From assembly GCF_021650975.2 (NCBI RefSeq), contig NZ_CP091285.1:186001-250000 (forward strand): a DNA stretch of 64,000 nt. The letters run 5' to 3'. The position numbers were made by a program, and so were the translations under genes. Below the pieces are notes generated by a model. That model searched no databases. It was given only the letters and a program-made list of their open reading frames with translations, and had not been told where the DNA came from. Positions 9,180 to 18,501 of this stretch are shown piece after piece; position 1 is the first letter of the stretch; every line of letters begins with the position of its first letter. The stretch is from Flavobacterium jumunjinense (lineage in GTDB: Bacteria > Bacteroidota > Bacteroidia > Flavobacteriales > Flavobacteriaceae).

Positions 9180-10568
9180 TTATGATCCTATAGTTTGATA
9201 TACAAATCCAATTTCTTCTAACTCTTTCTTATTCAATAAATTTCTACCATCAAAAACAAATGCTGGCTTCAGCATTGAATCGTAAATTTTCTTCCAATCG
9301 TAATTTTTAAATTCATCCCACTCCGTTAAAACAGCAATTGCATGAGAATCTTTAATTGCGTCATATGGGCTATTTTCGACCTTCATATACAATTCATTTT
9401 CTTCATTTGTTCTTGATTCAAGATAATTTAAATCGAAAAAGATTTGTTTTTTCTCAACTTTAGGATCAAAAACCGAAACCAATGCTCTTTCACTTATTAA
9501 ATCGTCCGCAACATATATTGCCGCTGATTCCCTTGTGTCATTAGTATCTTTTTTAAAAGCCCATCCTAAAAATGCAATTTTCTTCCCAGAAACTGTATTA
9601 TACAATGTACTTATAATGTTTTTAGCAAACCTTCTTTTCTGATGATCATTCATTATAATGACTTGCTCCCAATAATCTGCTACTTCTTTCAAACCATATG
9701 ACTGAGCAATATATACTAAATTTAAAATATCTTTTTGAAAACAAGAACCTCCAAAACCAACTGAAGCTTTTAAAAACTTAGAGCCAATTCTACTATCCAT
9801 CCCAATAGCTCTTGCTACTTCATTAACATCGGCCCCCGTCTTTTCACATAGTTCACTCATCGCATTTATTGAAGAGACTCTTTGCGCAAGAAAGGCATTT
9901 GCAGTTAATTTAGACAGCTCTGAAGACCATACGTTCGTGGTTAATATTTTATCTTTGGGAACCCAGTTCGAATAAATATCAAACAACTGCTTAATTGCTT
10001 TTTCACCTTCGGGAGTAATATCGCCACCAATCAAAACTCTATCTGGCGCAAACAAATCTTCCATTGCTGTACCTTCTGCTAAAAACTCAGGATTTGATAA
10101 AATTTGAAAATTCACTCCATTACCAGTATGATCTAAAATATCTTTTATAGCTTGAGCTGTTCTAACAGGTAATGTTGATTTCTCAACAACAATTTTATCT
10201 GTTTTAGCAACCCTTGCTATTTGACGCGCACATAATTCTATATATTTTAAATCCGCAGCCATTCCTTTTCCAACACCATATGTTTTTGTTGGTGTATTAA
10301 CGGAAATAAATATCATTTCTGCTTCATCTATTGCTTTATCAACTTCAGTAGAAAAAAACAAATTTCTACCTCTTGCTTCTTTAACTACCTCATCTAAACC
10401 AGGCTCATAAATTGGTAAATTTTCTAAACTTTCATCATTCCAAGCATCAATCCTGTCTTGATTTAAATCAACAACTGTTACCTTTATATGTGGACATTTT
10501 TGCGCAATAACAGCCATTGTAGGCCCTCCAACATATCCTGCTCCAATACAACAAATATTCTTAATCAT
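9180..10568 (-). CDS. ugd: UDP-glucose 6-dehydrogenase (long, eukaryote-like form)
   Basis: At 462 residues it matches the longer UGDH form. NAD-binding [18 protein letters not shown] opens the protein, and the catalytic Cys is in [15 protein letters not shown] (about residue 275). It makes UDP-glucuronate from UDP-glucose. Only 3 nt separate it from the next dehydrogenase downstream and from the epimerase upstream, so it is within the same operon. Confidence 0.92.
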   Translation of the reverse strand: MIKNICCIGAGYVGGPTMAVIAQKCPHIKVTVVDLNQDRIDAWNDESLENLPIYEPGLDEVVKEARGRNLFFSTEVDKAIDEAEMIFISVNTPTKTYGVGKGMAADLKYIELCARQIARVAKTDKIVVEKSTLPVRTAQAIKDILDHTGNGVNFQILSNPEFLAEGTAMEDLFAPDRVLIGGDITPEGEKAIKQLFDIYSNWVPKDKILTTNVWSSELSKLTANAFLAQRVSSINAMSELCEKTGADVNEVARAIGMDSRIGSKFLKASVGFGGSCFQKDILNLVYIAQSYGLKEVADYWEQVIIMNDHQKRRFAKNIISTLYNTVSGKKIAFLGWAFKKDTNDTRESAAIYVADDLISERALVSVFDPKVEKKQIFFDLNYLESRTNEENELYMKVENSPYDAIKDSHAIAVLTEWDEFKNYDWKKIYDSMLKPAFVFDGRNLLNKKELEEIGFVYQTIGS

Positions 10569-10571
10569 AGT

Positions 10572-11570
10572 TTATTTTAAATTATCCCAATACCATTGTA
10601 CAGATTCTTTCAAACCCATCTTTAATGTATATTTAGGATTATATCCTAATATTTTTTTTGCTTTTTCAATAGACGCTAATGAATGAGGAATATCTCCATC
10701 TCTATTAACTCCATACTTTACCTCTATCTTACTTATTTCAGAATTAAATTCGGATAACAACTCTTTCAAATGTTTTACTAAATCATTTAATGTTGTTCTG
10801 TCTCCACATGCAGTATTATACACCGTATTTATCGCTTCTTTATCCGTTGTCGATAACGCTAATTCATTCATTTGAATAACATTATCAATATAGGTGAAAT
10901 CTCTTGAAAAATTACCATCCCCATTAATAACTGGACTTTCTAAGTCTATAAATTGTTTTACGAACTTAGGAATTACTGCTGCATAAGCACCATTCGGATC
11001 TTGGTTTCTTCCAAAAACATTAAAATAGCGCAATCCGATTGTTTCTATTTCATATGTTTTACTAAACACATCCGCATATAATTCATTTACATATTTTGTT
11101 ATTGCATATGGTGATAACGGTTTTCCAATAACGTCTTCAATTTTTGGCAAGTTTTCAGAATCTCCATAAGTAGAAGAACTCGCTGCATAAACAAACCTTT
11201 TCACATTTGCATCTCTTGCAGCTACCAACATATTTAAAAAACCAGTAACATTAACATCATTCGAAGTTATTGGATCATTAATCGACCTAGGAACACTTCC
11301 AAGTGCTGCTTGATGCAACACGAAGTCTACATTTTCAACAGCTTTTTTACATGTATCAAGATCTCTTATATCTCCCTGAATTAATGTGAAGTTTTTATTT
11401 GACAAAAACAATTCAACATTATGTCTATGCCCTGTAGAAAAGTTATCTAAACAGATTACTTCATTATTCTTTAAAAAATATTCACATAGGTTTGACCCAA
11501 TAAAACCAGCTCCACCAGTGATCAGTATTTTTTTATCCTTTAACATTATTGTTTTTTTATTTAAAACCAA
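10572..11570 (-). CDS. UDP-hexose(NAc) 4-epimerase, extended SDR (WbpP-like)
   Basis: A 332-residue extended SDR with the glycine-rich ILITGGAGFIGSNLCEYF motif and the catalytic Y-x3-K (YAITKYVNELY, after the Ser region AASSSTYGDS). Length and the RYFNVFGRNQDPNGAYAAVIP block recall UDP-GlcNAc 4-epimerases of the WbpP/TviC group. This pairs naturally with the TviB-like dehydrogenase. The start at 11570 lies 9 nt past the kinase stop; MLKDKK eight codons in (11546) is an equally good start. Confidence 0.86.
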   Translation of the reverse strand: MVLNKKTIMLKDKKILITGGAGFIGSNLCEYFLKNNEVICLDNFSTGHRHNVELFLSNKNFTLIQGDIRDLDTCKKAVENVDFVLHQAALGSVPRSINDPITSNDVNVTGFLNMLVAARDANVKRFVYAASSSTYGDSENLPKIEDVIGKPLSPYAITKYVNELYADVFSKTYEIETIGLRYFNVFGRNQDPNGAYAAVIPKFVKQFIDLESPVINGDGNFSRDFTYIDNVIQMNELALSTTDKEAINTVYNTACGDRTTLNDLVKHLKELLSEFNSEISKIEVKYGVNRDGDIPHSLASIEKAKKILGYNPKYTLKMGLKESVQWYWDNLK

Positions 11571-11578
11571 TTAACAAA

Positions 11579-14032
11579 TTATTTATTCCATTTTTTAAAA
11601 AATCTTCTCCAACCTTTAGGTTCAAATGATTCATCATGATATGACTCTCCATATGCTCCATAACCATAACCGTAGCCATAACCGTAGCCATAACCATATT
11701 TTGCCTTATTTTCAAACCCGTTAAAAAGAATACTAATATTATGCAATTCTCCTCTTTTGTGTTTTTCATTAACAACAGAAAGCATACCTTTCTTTGTAAA
11801 ACCTTGTCTAGTAACATAAAGGGTTGCATCGCAATACTTTGCTAATTCTAATGCATCAGATACTAATCCTACTGGAGGAGTATCCAAAATTATATAATCG
11901 TAAGTAAGTTTTAATTCTTCAATCATTTCTCCCATACTTTCCCCCATTAATAACTCAGCCGGATTTGGCGGAATAGGACCCGAAGGTATCAAATCTAAAT
12001 ATGGAATATGTGTTGATTGAATAACCTCATCTAATTTTTTTTGACCAATTAAGTAATTAACGACACCAGTAATGTTATCAATATTAAAATCTCCAAATAT
12101 TCTTGGCTTTCTTAAATCTAAACCAACTATAACTGTTTTCTTTTCACTCAAAGCAAAAACAGTCGCTAAATTAATCGAGCAAAATGTTTTCCCTTCACCA
12201 CTCACTGAAGATGTTAACATTAGTATTTTTGCACCTTCATCTTTTTGTTTTTTATATAAGAACTGTAACGAAGAACGAATTGCCCTAAATGATTCAGCTA
12301 ATGGAGATTTCGGTTTTTCAAACACTGACAAATTATTCTCTGTATTTTTTTTACCGATTACACCAATAACTGGAATTTTTGTTAATTTTTGAATATCCTC
12401 AATTGTATTAATATTATTATCTAACAATGAAAGAATAAAAATTATTATTAAAGGTATTAAAATACCTAAAAATGCTGCCAAAATATAATTAATACTAGTT
12501 TTTGGACCTCGCAAACCTCCTCCAATATCTTTTGCAGGATCTATAAAATCAATATCCGAAATGTTGGCTGCTTTAACTATTTCTGCTTCACTCCTTTTTT
12601 GCAAGAATGTATTATAAATATTATCTTTTAAGTTATATTTCCTAAAAATCTTAAGGTGTTCTTGTTGTTGTTCTGGTAAAATACTTACCTCAGACTCTGT
12701 TTTGGAGATATTCCTATTTATACTATTTAGATCTATTTTCAAAGCACTTTTTGAGCTGGAAATATTCTCTAACAAGACATTTTTAATTGCCTTCATTTTT
12801 ACATCCAATTCTGTAAACATTACTCCCTTCTTTACAGCATATTTCAACTCATCTCTCTCTTTAGACAACTCAATTAGTTTACTAACGTTCAATAAGATAT
12901 TTGGATCATCTATATTTGCTACACTTGGAGCTGGAAGAACTGTAAAGTCAACACTTTTATCAAGATAAACTTTTAAATTATCTAAATATTTGATTTTTCT
13001 TTCGGCTTCATCTTTTTGAACATCAAACTCAGATAGTTTTTCAGTTAAAAACTGTCCCCCTCCTTCGATTTCAAATATATTTTTTCCCTTTCTGAAATTT
13101 TTCAACTCACCTTCAGCATCTTTAATTTGAGCTTCCATTTCAACCAAGGTGCTATCAATAAAACTTATTGTATTTGTTGCAAATAGGTTCTTACTATCCA
13201 ACTGATTCTTTTGCAGAACTTGTACAGTTGTGTTTAGATATTCTACTAATCGACTCTTATTTGTTCCCTGTAATTGTAAACTTATAACAGATTGTGCTTT
13301 ATTATCAGCATCTACATTAATATTTTTATATTTTGAAACAGTAGCATCAAAGTCTTCAAAACCCAAATAATATTCTTTATTTACATATTGAGAAGCAGTA
13401 GGTTTTAAAAATAATTTAAAATTTAAAAATGGCAAATCAACCATTTCATTTATTTTATAAACCCTCTTAAAAACCTTATTTTCATAATCAAAGTTACTTC
13501 TAGAGTTATCAACATAATGAATTAATGATCGCGATGGAAATTCACCAAAGTCTACACTCAATTCATATTTCGTATCATTTATAAATTTAACCTTTATAAG
13601 TGTTGATGCTAACTGCCCTTTATTTTTATCAATTTGAACATAAAAAGGCACTATACCATAGGCATCTTCAAAAAAATACTTCCCTTTTGTTTCATATTTT
13701 ATATAATACTCTAATTTATCTACAACAAATTCATTATGAGATCTTGATCTTAATTTAGTAATTACTGTTTGTACTTTATCAGAAACTCCTCCCCAATTGA
13801 AAACCAAACTTGTATTAGCTGTAAAAAAAGGATTATTTTCATCTTTAACTACAATTACAGATTCCATACCATACACTTTTTCTTTTCTTACATTAATATT
13901 ATAAGCAATAAGAAAAGCAATAATTAAAGTTAATAGAAACCATTTCCAATTGCTAATAATTTTAAAAAAGAAACCTTTAAAATCAAAATTTGATTGAGAT
14001 TCAAAAAAAGTAAAATCTTTAGTATCTAACAT
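11579..14032 (-). CDS. Wzc-type polysaccharide copolymerase and BY-kinase
   Basis: A Wzz-like chain-length domain with two membrane segments (near the N-terminus and about residue 520) and a long coiled-coil precedes a cytoplasmic tyrosine kinase. Walker A is SVSGEGKTF (about 609-617), Walker A' VIVGLDLRKPR, Walker B YIILDTPP. The C-terminus has a tyrosine cluster of alternating Y-G residues, the expected autophosphorylation tail. I chose M36 of the longest frame (14032): the longer start would run 97 nt into wza, while this one follows the wza stop by 8 nt. Partner phosphatase: 5383-6117. Confidence 0.92.
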   Translation of the reverse strand: MLDTKDFTFFESQSNFDFKGFFFKIISNWKWFLLTLIIAFLIAYNINVRKEKVYGMESVIVVKDENNPFFTANTSLVFNWGGVSDKVQTVITKLRSRSHNEFVVDKLEYYIKYETKGKYFFEDAYGIVPFYVQIDKNKGQLASTLIKVKFINDTKYELSVDFGEFPSRSLIHYVDNSRSNFDYENKVFKRVYKINEMVDLPFLNFKLFLKPTASQYVNKEYYLGFEDFDATVSKYKNINVDADNKAQSVISLQLQGTNKSRLVEYLNTTVQVLQKNQLDSKNLFATNTISFIDSTLVEMEAQIKDAEGELKNFRKGKNIFEIEGGGQFLTEKLSEFDVQKDEAERKIKYLDNLKVYLDKSVDFTVLPAPSVANIDDPNILLNVSKLIELSKERDELKYAVKKGVMFTELDVKMKAIKNVLLENISSSKSALKIDLNSINRNISKTESEVSILPEQQQEHLKIFRKYNLKDNIYNTFLQKRSEAEIVKAANISDIDFIDPAKDIGGGLRGPKTSINYILAAFLGILIPLIIIFILSLLDNNINTIEDIQKLTKIPVIGVIGKKNTENNLSVFEKPKSPLAESFRAIRSSLQFLYKKQKDEGAKILMLTSSVSGEGKTFCSINLATVFALSEKKTVIVGLDLRKPRIFGDFNIDNITGVVNYLIGQKKLDEVIQSTHIPYLDLIPSGPIPPNPAELLMGESMGEMIEELKLTYDYIILDTPPVGLVSDALELAKYCDATLYVTRQGFTKKGMLSVVNEKHKRGELHNISILFNGFENKAKYGYGYGYGYGYGYGAYGESYHDESFEPKGWRRFFKKWNK
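11655..11700 (-). repeat. 12-bp tandem repeat encoding the Tyr-Gly tail of the kinase
   Basis: Near-perfect 12-bp units (GGTTATGGCTAC on the minus strand) encode repeating Gly-Tyr-Gly-Tyr. Such repeats can change copy number by slippage without a frameshift, altering the number of phosphorylatable tyrosines. Confidence 0.75.
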
Positions 14033-14040
14033 GTTTAATT

Positions 14041-14847
14041 TTATAAATTTCGCGTTAACAAGATAGTAGTCGTTATTAAAGACAGGGCTGTAATTATTGT
14101 ACCTATAGTTTGCATACCAGTTGTACCTGTTCCCCAAGATTTTTGTTTCAAAGGCTTTATGTAAATATAATCGTTTGGTTGAATATAAAAATAAGGTGAT
14201 TCAATAGCAGATACATCTGTTAAATCTATCGTATGCGTTTCAAAACCATGAGGAAGCTTTCTAATAACTTGAACATTTTTTCGATCTCCTGTCATTGTTA
14301 TATCACCAGAATTAGCTATTGCTTCCATAATATTAACTTTATCTTGATAAAGCACATTTGTTCCTGGCTTTCCAATTTCACCATTCACCGTATATTTCAA
14401 TCCTGCCAATTTCACTGTAACAAACATCCTAGACTCCGATTTAAAATACTCATCTAAAAGTCTTTTTTCTAGTACATCTCTAATTTCTTCAACGGTATAC
14501 CCTAACACATTCAACTCCCCTAAAACTGGAACTCTAATATTTCCATGATCATCTACACTAAAACCATTAAAATATAAACTTTGTTGACTTAGCTGACTTG
14601 CTCCCTGACTGGTTGTGATTGAAGGATTAAACATTTCTACTAATCTTTGATCTAAAGCTTTTATTGAGATATTCAAAATATCATTAGTTTGAACTCTATA
14701 AGGTTTCGAAACAGATTCACTAACTTCAATTGATTTTTCATTCTTTTTAGAATTCTGTAAATAAACCAAGTCTTTGTTTGGAATACACGATGTAAACAAT
14801 AGTATTGATATAACCACAAGTGGTAATAAAGCTTTTTTAATCCTCAT
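14041..14847 (-). CDS. Wza-type outer-membrane polysaccharide export lipoprotein
   Basis: A 268-residue protein with a lipoprotein signal (LLFTSC, Cys about residue 21), a Poly_export domain (PYRVQTNDILNISIKAL) and an SLBB domain (VNGEIGKPGTNVLYQ). A C-terminal hydrophobic helix (residues about 245-265) is typical of the Bacteroidota version. It forms the outer-membrane exit pore for the EPS and is the first gene of the minus-strand EPS operon. Confidence 0.92.
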   Translation of the reverse strand: MRIKKALLPLVVISILLFTSCIPNKDLVYLQNSKKNEKSIEVSESVSKPYRVQTNDILNISIKALDQRLVEMFNPSITTSQGASQLSQQSLYFNGFSVDDHGNIRVPVLGELNVLGYTVEEIRDVLEKRLLDEYFKSESRMFVTVKLAGLKYTVNGEIGKPGTNVLYQDKVNIMEAIANSGDITMTGDRKNVQVIRKLPHGFETHTIDLTDVSAIESPYFYIQPNDYIYIKPLKQKSWGTGTTGMQTIGTIITALSLITTTILLTRNL

Positions 14848-14864
14848 TTTCTTTCTTTAAAAAA

Positions 14865-14888
14865 CAAATATAGTTTTTAGAACTATAT
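14865..14888 (-). promoter_or_regulatory. inverted repeat with overlapping -7 box / recR terminator
   Basis: ATATAGTT (14868-14875) and AACTATAT (14881-14888) form a perfect 8-bp inverted repeat with a 5-nt loop. On the minus strand it is followed by a T-rich run, so it could terminate recR. It also contains TATATTTG (14865-14872), a good -7 box 18 nt before the wza ATG. Either or both functions are possible. Confidence 0.5.
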
Positions 14889-14915
14889 TTTTTAAACATT
14901 ATTATAAAAATATCA

Positions 14916-15536
14916 TTAAACTTGCCTAATTGACTGCTCAAAAGGTATTCTATGCATCAAACTTCTTCCTAAAGTTACTTCGTCAGCATATTCCAATTCG
15001 TCACCAATTGCAATTCCTCTTGCTATAGTTGAAGTTAAAACAGGATAATCTTTTAATTGCTTATAAATATAAAAGTTAGTAGTATCACCTTCCATAGTAG
15101 AACTTAATGCAAAAATAATCTCAGTTATATCTCTTTCTTTCACCTTTGAAACCAAAGTGCTTATATTTAATTGAGATGGCCCAATACCTTCAATTGGGTT
15201 AATTTTCCCTCCCAACACATGATAAACGCCTTTAAATGAACCTGTCCCTTCAATAGCCATCACGTCCCTAACATCTTCAACCACACAAATGATAGACGCA
15301 TCTCTCGTTGGACTTTCACAAATCTTACAAATTTCTGCATCAGAAATATTATGACACTCATTACAATACTGAATTTCATTTCTCATTTTCTCTAGTGCTT
15401 GACTAAGCATAGAGGTTTGACTTCCAGGTTGTCTTAAAAGATGCAACGCCAAGCGTAGTGCTGTTCTTTTACCAATCCCTGGCAATTGAGATATTTCATT
15501 TACTGCGTTTTCTAATAATTTTGAAGGCAATTCCAT
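14916..15536 (-). CDS. recR: recombination mediator RecR
   Basis: A 206-residue protein with the N-terminal helix-hairpin-helix ([17 protein letters not shown]), a four-Cys zinc motif ([16 protein letters not shown]) and a Toprim domain ([15 protein letters not shown]). RecR acts with RecO/RecF to load RecA at single-strand gaps. The start [12 protein letters not shown] at 15536 gives the usual family length; the seven extra upstream residues are not typical. Confidence 0.97.
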   Translation of the reverse strand: MELPSKLLENAVNEISQLPGIGKRTALRLALHLLRQPGSQTSMLSQALEKMRNEIQYCNECHNISDAEICKICESPTRDASIICVVEDVRDVMAIEGTGSFKGVYHVLGGKINPIEGIGPSQLNISTLVSKVKERDITEIIFALSSTMEGDTTNFYIYKQLKDYPVLTSTIARGIAIGDELEYADEVTLGRSLMHRIPFEQSIRQV

Positions 15537-15696
15537 AGTTGCAAAAATACAAAACAAACTGTTTTTAATTGCATCTTTAAGTATCTTTATTAGTATTCAA
15601 ACAATAACAACTAAATATAAAAACTTTATTACAAAAAACACGTTCTATTTTAGAGCAACTTAGTTTTATTTACTTAATCTAAATTTTAAACAAATC

Positions 15697-15727
15697 TTGT
15701 TTGAAGCTCATTTTTTATGTAGGTTTG
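15697..15727 (+). promoter_or_regulatory. Bacteroidota-type promoter of the SSS symporter gene
   Basis: TTG at 15697-15699 and TAGGTTTG at 15720-15727 match the -33 and TAnnTTTG -7 elements with a 20-nt spacer. The ATG is 20 nt downstream at 15747. Confidence 0.6.
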
Positions 15728-15746
15728 TTAAAACATAAAAAAAATT

Positions 15747-17189
15747 ATGAGCCCAATTTCTATCCTTATTTTAATACTCTCATATTTTAGCGTATTAATC
15801 TTATTTTCCTATTTTACAGGAAAAAAAAGTGATTCTAGCAACGACTCTTTTTTTAAGGCAAATAAACAATCTCCATGGTATCTAGTTGCTTTTGGTATGA
15901 TTGGATCTTCACTTTCTGGTGTAACTTTCATTTCGGTACCTGGTAAAGTAGAAGGATCGCAATTTGTCTATTTTCAAATCGTTTTAGGATATATTATTGG
16001 TTACTTTATAATCGCAACTATATTACTTCCTTTATATTACAAACTTAATTTAACTTCTATATATACTTATTTAGAAGACAGGTTTGGTAAATTCTCATAC
16101 AAAACAGGTGCTTGGTTTTTTATAATCTCCAGAACTGTTGGATCCAATTTAAGGCTTCTATTGGTTGCAGATGTTTTACAAACTTTAGTCTTCGAACCTT
16201 TAGGCATTTCCTATTGGATTACTGTTTCTGTAACCATATTATTAATTTGGCTTTATACTTTCAAATCTGGTATAAAAACAATTATTTGGACAGATACACT
16301 ACAAACATTTTTCATGCTACTTTCGGTTGGAATTTGTATTGTTGTTGTTTCAGAAGATTTAGGAGTAAATATTTCAAATTTCTCTCAATTCATAGCAGAC
16401 AGTTCATTCTCTAAAACTTTTTTCTTTGACAATGTTCAAGCGCCAACCTATTTCTGGAAGCAATTCTTATCTGGTATTTTTATCGCTATTGTAATGACAG
16501 GACTTGATCAAGATATGATGCAAAAAAATCTTACTTGCAAAAGCTTAAAAGACGCTCAAAAAAATATGCTTTGGTTCACTATTGTACTTACAATTGTTAA
16601 TTTCTTCTTCTTGGTATTAGGTTTATTATTTACAGAATATGCATTAAAATATGGAATTGATGCTCATGGAGATGCTTTATTCCCAATACTAGCAAACAAA
16701 CATTTAGGAATTGTTGTCGCTTTTAGTTTCCTACTTGGTTTAATCGCTGCTGCATATTCGAGTGCAGATAGTGCCTTAACCTCTTTAACCACATCATTTA
16801 GCATTGATATTCTTGATATTGAAAAAAAATACGACACAAACACTCAAGTGAAAATCAGAAAAAGAATTCACTTAATGTTTGTATTTGTATCCATATTTGT
16901 AATCTTGTTTTTTAAATATGCTTTTAATGACTCAAGTATAATTGATAAAGTATTAAAATTTGCTGGCTTTACTTACGGCCCATTACTTGGGCTTTACACT
17001 TTCGGACTATTTACTAAATTTAACGTTAAAGACAAACTAGTTCCACTAATAGCTATCACTGCTGTAGTACTATCTTTACTACTTAATATTTTTAGCGAAG
17101 ATTGGTTTGGGTTTAAATTTGGATTTGAGATATTAATTGTAAACGGATTACTAACCTTTTTAGGCTTAATACTGATTCGTCGCAAGTAA
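15747..17189 (+). CDS. sodium:solute symporter (SSS family)
   Basis: A 480-residue inner-membrane transporter with about 13 hydrophobic segments. GMIGSSLSGVTFISVPGKV (about residues 50-70) and the AAAYSSADSALTSLTTSF segment (about residues 330-350) are characteristic of SSS carriers and include the Na+-site serines. The substrate cannot be read from sequence. Its 3' end overlaps the convergent CoA-binding-protein gene by 24 nt. Confidence 0.92.
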   Translation: MSPISILILILSYFSVLILFSYFTGKKSDSSNDSFFKANKQSPWYLVAFGMIGSSLSGVTFISVPGKVEGSQFVYFQIVLGYIIGYFIIATILLPLYYKLNLTSIYTYLEDRFGKFSYKTGAWFFIISRTVGSNLRLLLVADVLQTLVFEPLGISYWITVSVTILLIWLYTFKSGIKTIIWTDTLQTFFMLLSVGICIVVVSEDLGVNISNFSQFIADSSFSKTFFFDNVQAPTYFWKQFLSGIFIAIVMTGLDQDMMQKNLTCKSLKDAQKNMLWFTIVLTIVNFFFLVLGLLFTEYALKYGIDAHGDALFPILANKHLGIVVAFSFLLGLIAAAYSSADSALTSLTTSFSIDILDIEKKYDTNTQVKIRKRIHLMFVFVSIFVILFFKYAFNDSSIIDKVLKFAGFTYGPLLGLYTFGLFTKFNVKDKLVPLIAITAVVLSLLLNIFSEDWFGFKFGFEILIVNGLLTFLGLILIRRK

Positions 17190-17522
17190 CACAAGAGTGC
17201 ATGATTCTTCAAATGCAATATTATTTTGCTTTAAAATCTCATAAAACTCTGGGTTTTCTGTTCCAGGATTAAATATAACACGCCTAGGTTTTAAAGAAAG
17301 GATGTAATCATAATATCCCTTTTGAATTTCTGAATTAACATACATTGTTACAGTATCTATTCCTGAAAATGGTTTCTTTTCAGTTTCAATTTTAATGTCC
17401 AAAGCCATGCCTTCTTTTACTCCTAAAGCAACAACTTGATGACTTTTTCCTATTAAATTATGTATTGCTTTATAAGCATATCGCTCTTTATTTGTAGTAG
17501 CGCCAATTACTAATGTTTTCAT
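17166..17522 (-). CDS. CoA-binding protein (YccU-like Rossmann domain)
   Basis: A 118-residue single-domain protein. TLVIGATTNKERYAYKAIHNLI and FNPGTENPEFYEIL resemble the CoA_binding_2 family (YccU), a succinyl-CoA-synthetase-type Rossmann fold. Function in vivo is not established. Encoded convergently with the symporter, sharing 24 nt at the 3' ends. Confidence 0.8.
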   Translation of the reverse strand: MKTLVIGATTNKERYAYKAIHNLIGKSHQVVALGVKEGMALDIKIETEKKPFSGIDTVTMYVNSEIQKGYYDYILSLKPRRVIFNPGTENPEFYEILKQNNIAFEESCTLVLLATNQY

Positions 17523-17629
17523 TATTTGTTATTTTTTCATAAAATTAATAAAAATTAATCATAACTTTGAGTTAACTTTTTTTTAAAGTATAACTAAAAA
17601 AGTACACCGTACTTTGCAAAAAAAATCGA

Positions 17630-18253
17630 ATGGAATTATTTATTTATGTTTTCGCTGCTCTTTTCTCAGTTTTAAACCCTCTAGGAGCCGTTCCTGTTTT
17701 TGTGGGATTAACACAAGACGACAGTAAACAAGAAAGGTCTAGAATATCAATTTGGGCAGCAATCAATGTAGCGATCATTTTAATTATTTCTTATTTTATT
17801 GGAAAGTATGTATTGCATTTCTTTGGAATTAGCATTGATGCTTTGCGAATTGCTGGAGGACTTTTAATCGTAAATTCTGGTTTTAGTCTGCTTTCAGGAA
17901 ATGGTAGTAAAAAAAGAGGTGTTAATAAAAAAGTAACCGACGATGCAATGCATAGAAATGATATTGCACTAACTCCATTAGCAATGCCTATGTTAGCTGG
18001 ACCAGGTTCTATGTCGTTACTTATTGCTATGTATCAAGAACAACCTGAAATAAAACAAAAATTAATCACCTGTCTGGCTATAATCTGTGTTGCTTTTACC
18101 ATTTTTTTAATTTTAAGAAGTGCACATTATATCTCGAAAATATTAGGTGCTTCTGGAATTGTTGCTATTTCTAGAATCATTGGATTCATCGTTATTGCAA
18201 TTGGTATTCAATACATAAGCAGCTCTGTTGTAAATATTTTTCAAACTATATAA
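17630..18253 (+). CDS. MarC family integral membrane protein
   Basis: A 207-residue protein with six predicted transmembrane helices. The opening FIYVFAALFSVLNPLGAVPVF and the PLAMPMLAGPGSMSLLI segment are diagnostic of MarC/UPF0056. The biochemical role of the family is unresolved. Confidence 0.9.
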   Translation: MELFIYVFAALFSVLNPLGAVPVFVGLTQDDSKQERSRISIWAAINVAIILIISYFIGKYVLHFFGISIDALRIAGGLLIVNSGFSLLSGNGSKKRGVNKKVTDDAMHRNDIALTPLAMPMLAGPGSMSLLIAMYQEQPEIKQKLITCLAIICVAFTIFLILRSAHYISKILGASGIVAISRIIGFIVIAIGIQYISSSVVNIFQTI

Positions 18254-18280
18254 TTCTTCCACACTAATTTTAACTTAAAT

Positions 18281-18430
18281 ATGGGAGTAGCCCTAAATAT
18301 TAAACCAAAAACCACTCTCATAATTCTTATTATTTTTGCAATTATTATAATAATCACTTGCTATCCATCAGCTTCTATTGAGGCAGATACTCAAAAAAAA
18401 GAAGCTGAAACAAGTAATAGCGATCAATAG
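18281..18430 (+). CDS. 49-residue single-pass membrane or secreted peptide
   Basis: A short ORF with one strongly hydrophobic segment (TLIILIIFAIIIIITCYPS) followed by a polar tail rich in Lys, Glu and Ser. TCYPS contains a cysteine right after the hydrophobic run, so a lipoprotein is possible. It starts 27 nt after marC and is in the same direction. No family recognised. Confidence 0.5.
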   Translation: MGVALNIKPKTTLIILIIFAIIIIITCYPSASIEADTQKKEAETSNSDQ

Positions 18431-18456
18431 TATTTATTAATGTTATTGATTTAACA

Positions 18457-18486
18457 TTTGTTTCCTAAATTTTCTTAGTAACTTTA
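18457..18486 (+). promoter_or_regulatory. Bacteroidota-type promoter of the SDR/DUF2867 gene
   Basis: TTTG at 18457-18460, an 18-nt spacer, and TAACTTTA (18479-18486) fit the TTTG/TAnnTTTG pattern with one mismatch. The start codon follows 15 nt later. Confidence 0.5.
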
Positions 18487-18501
18487 AGAAAAAATTAATT
18501 C

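Noticed and set aside
14033..14137. Longer start of the Wzc-like kinase
   Set aside because: The extra 35 residues lie inside wza in another frame and have odd Tyr/Asn-rich composition.
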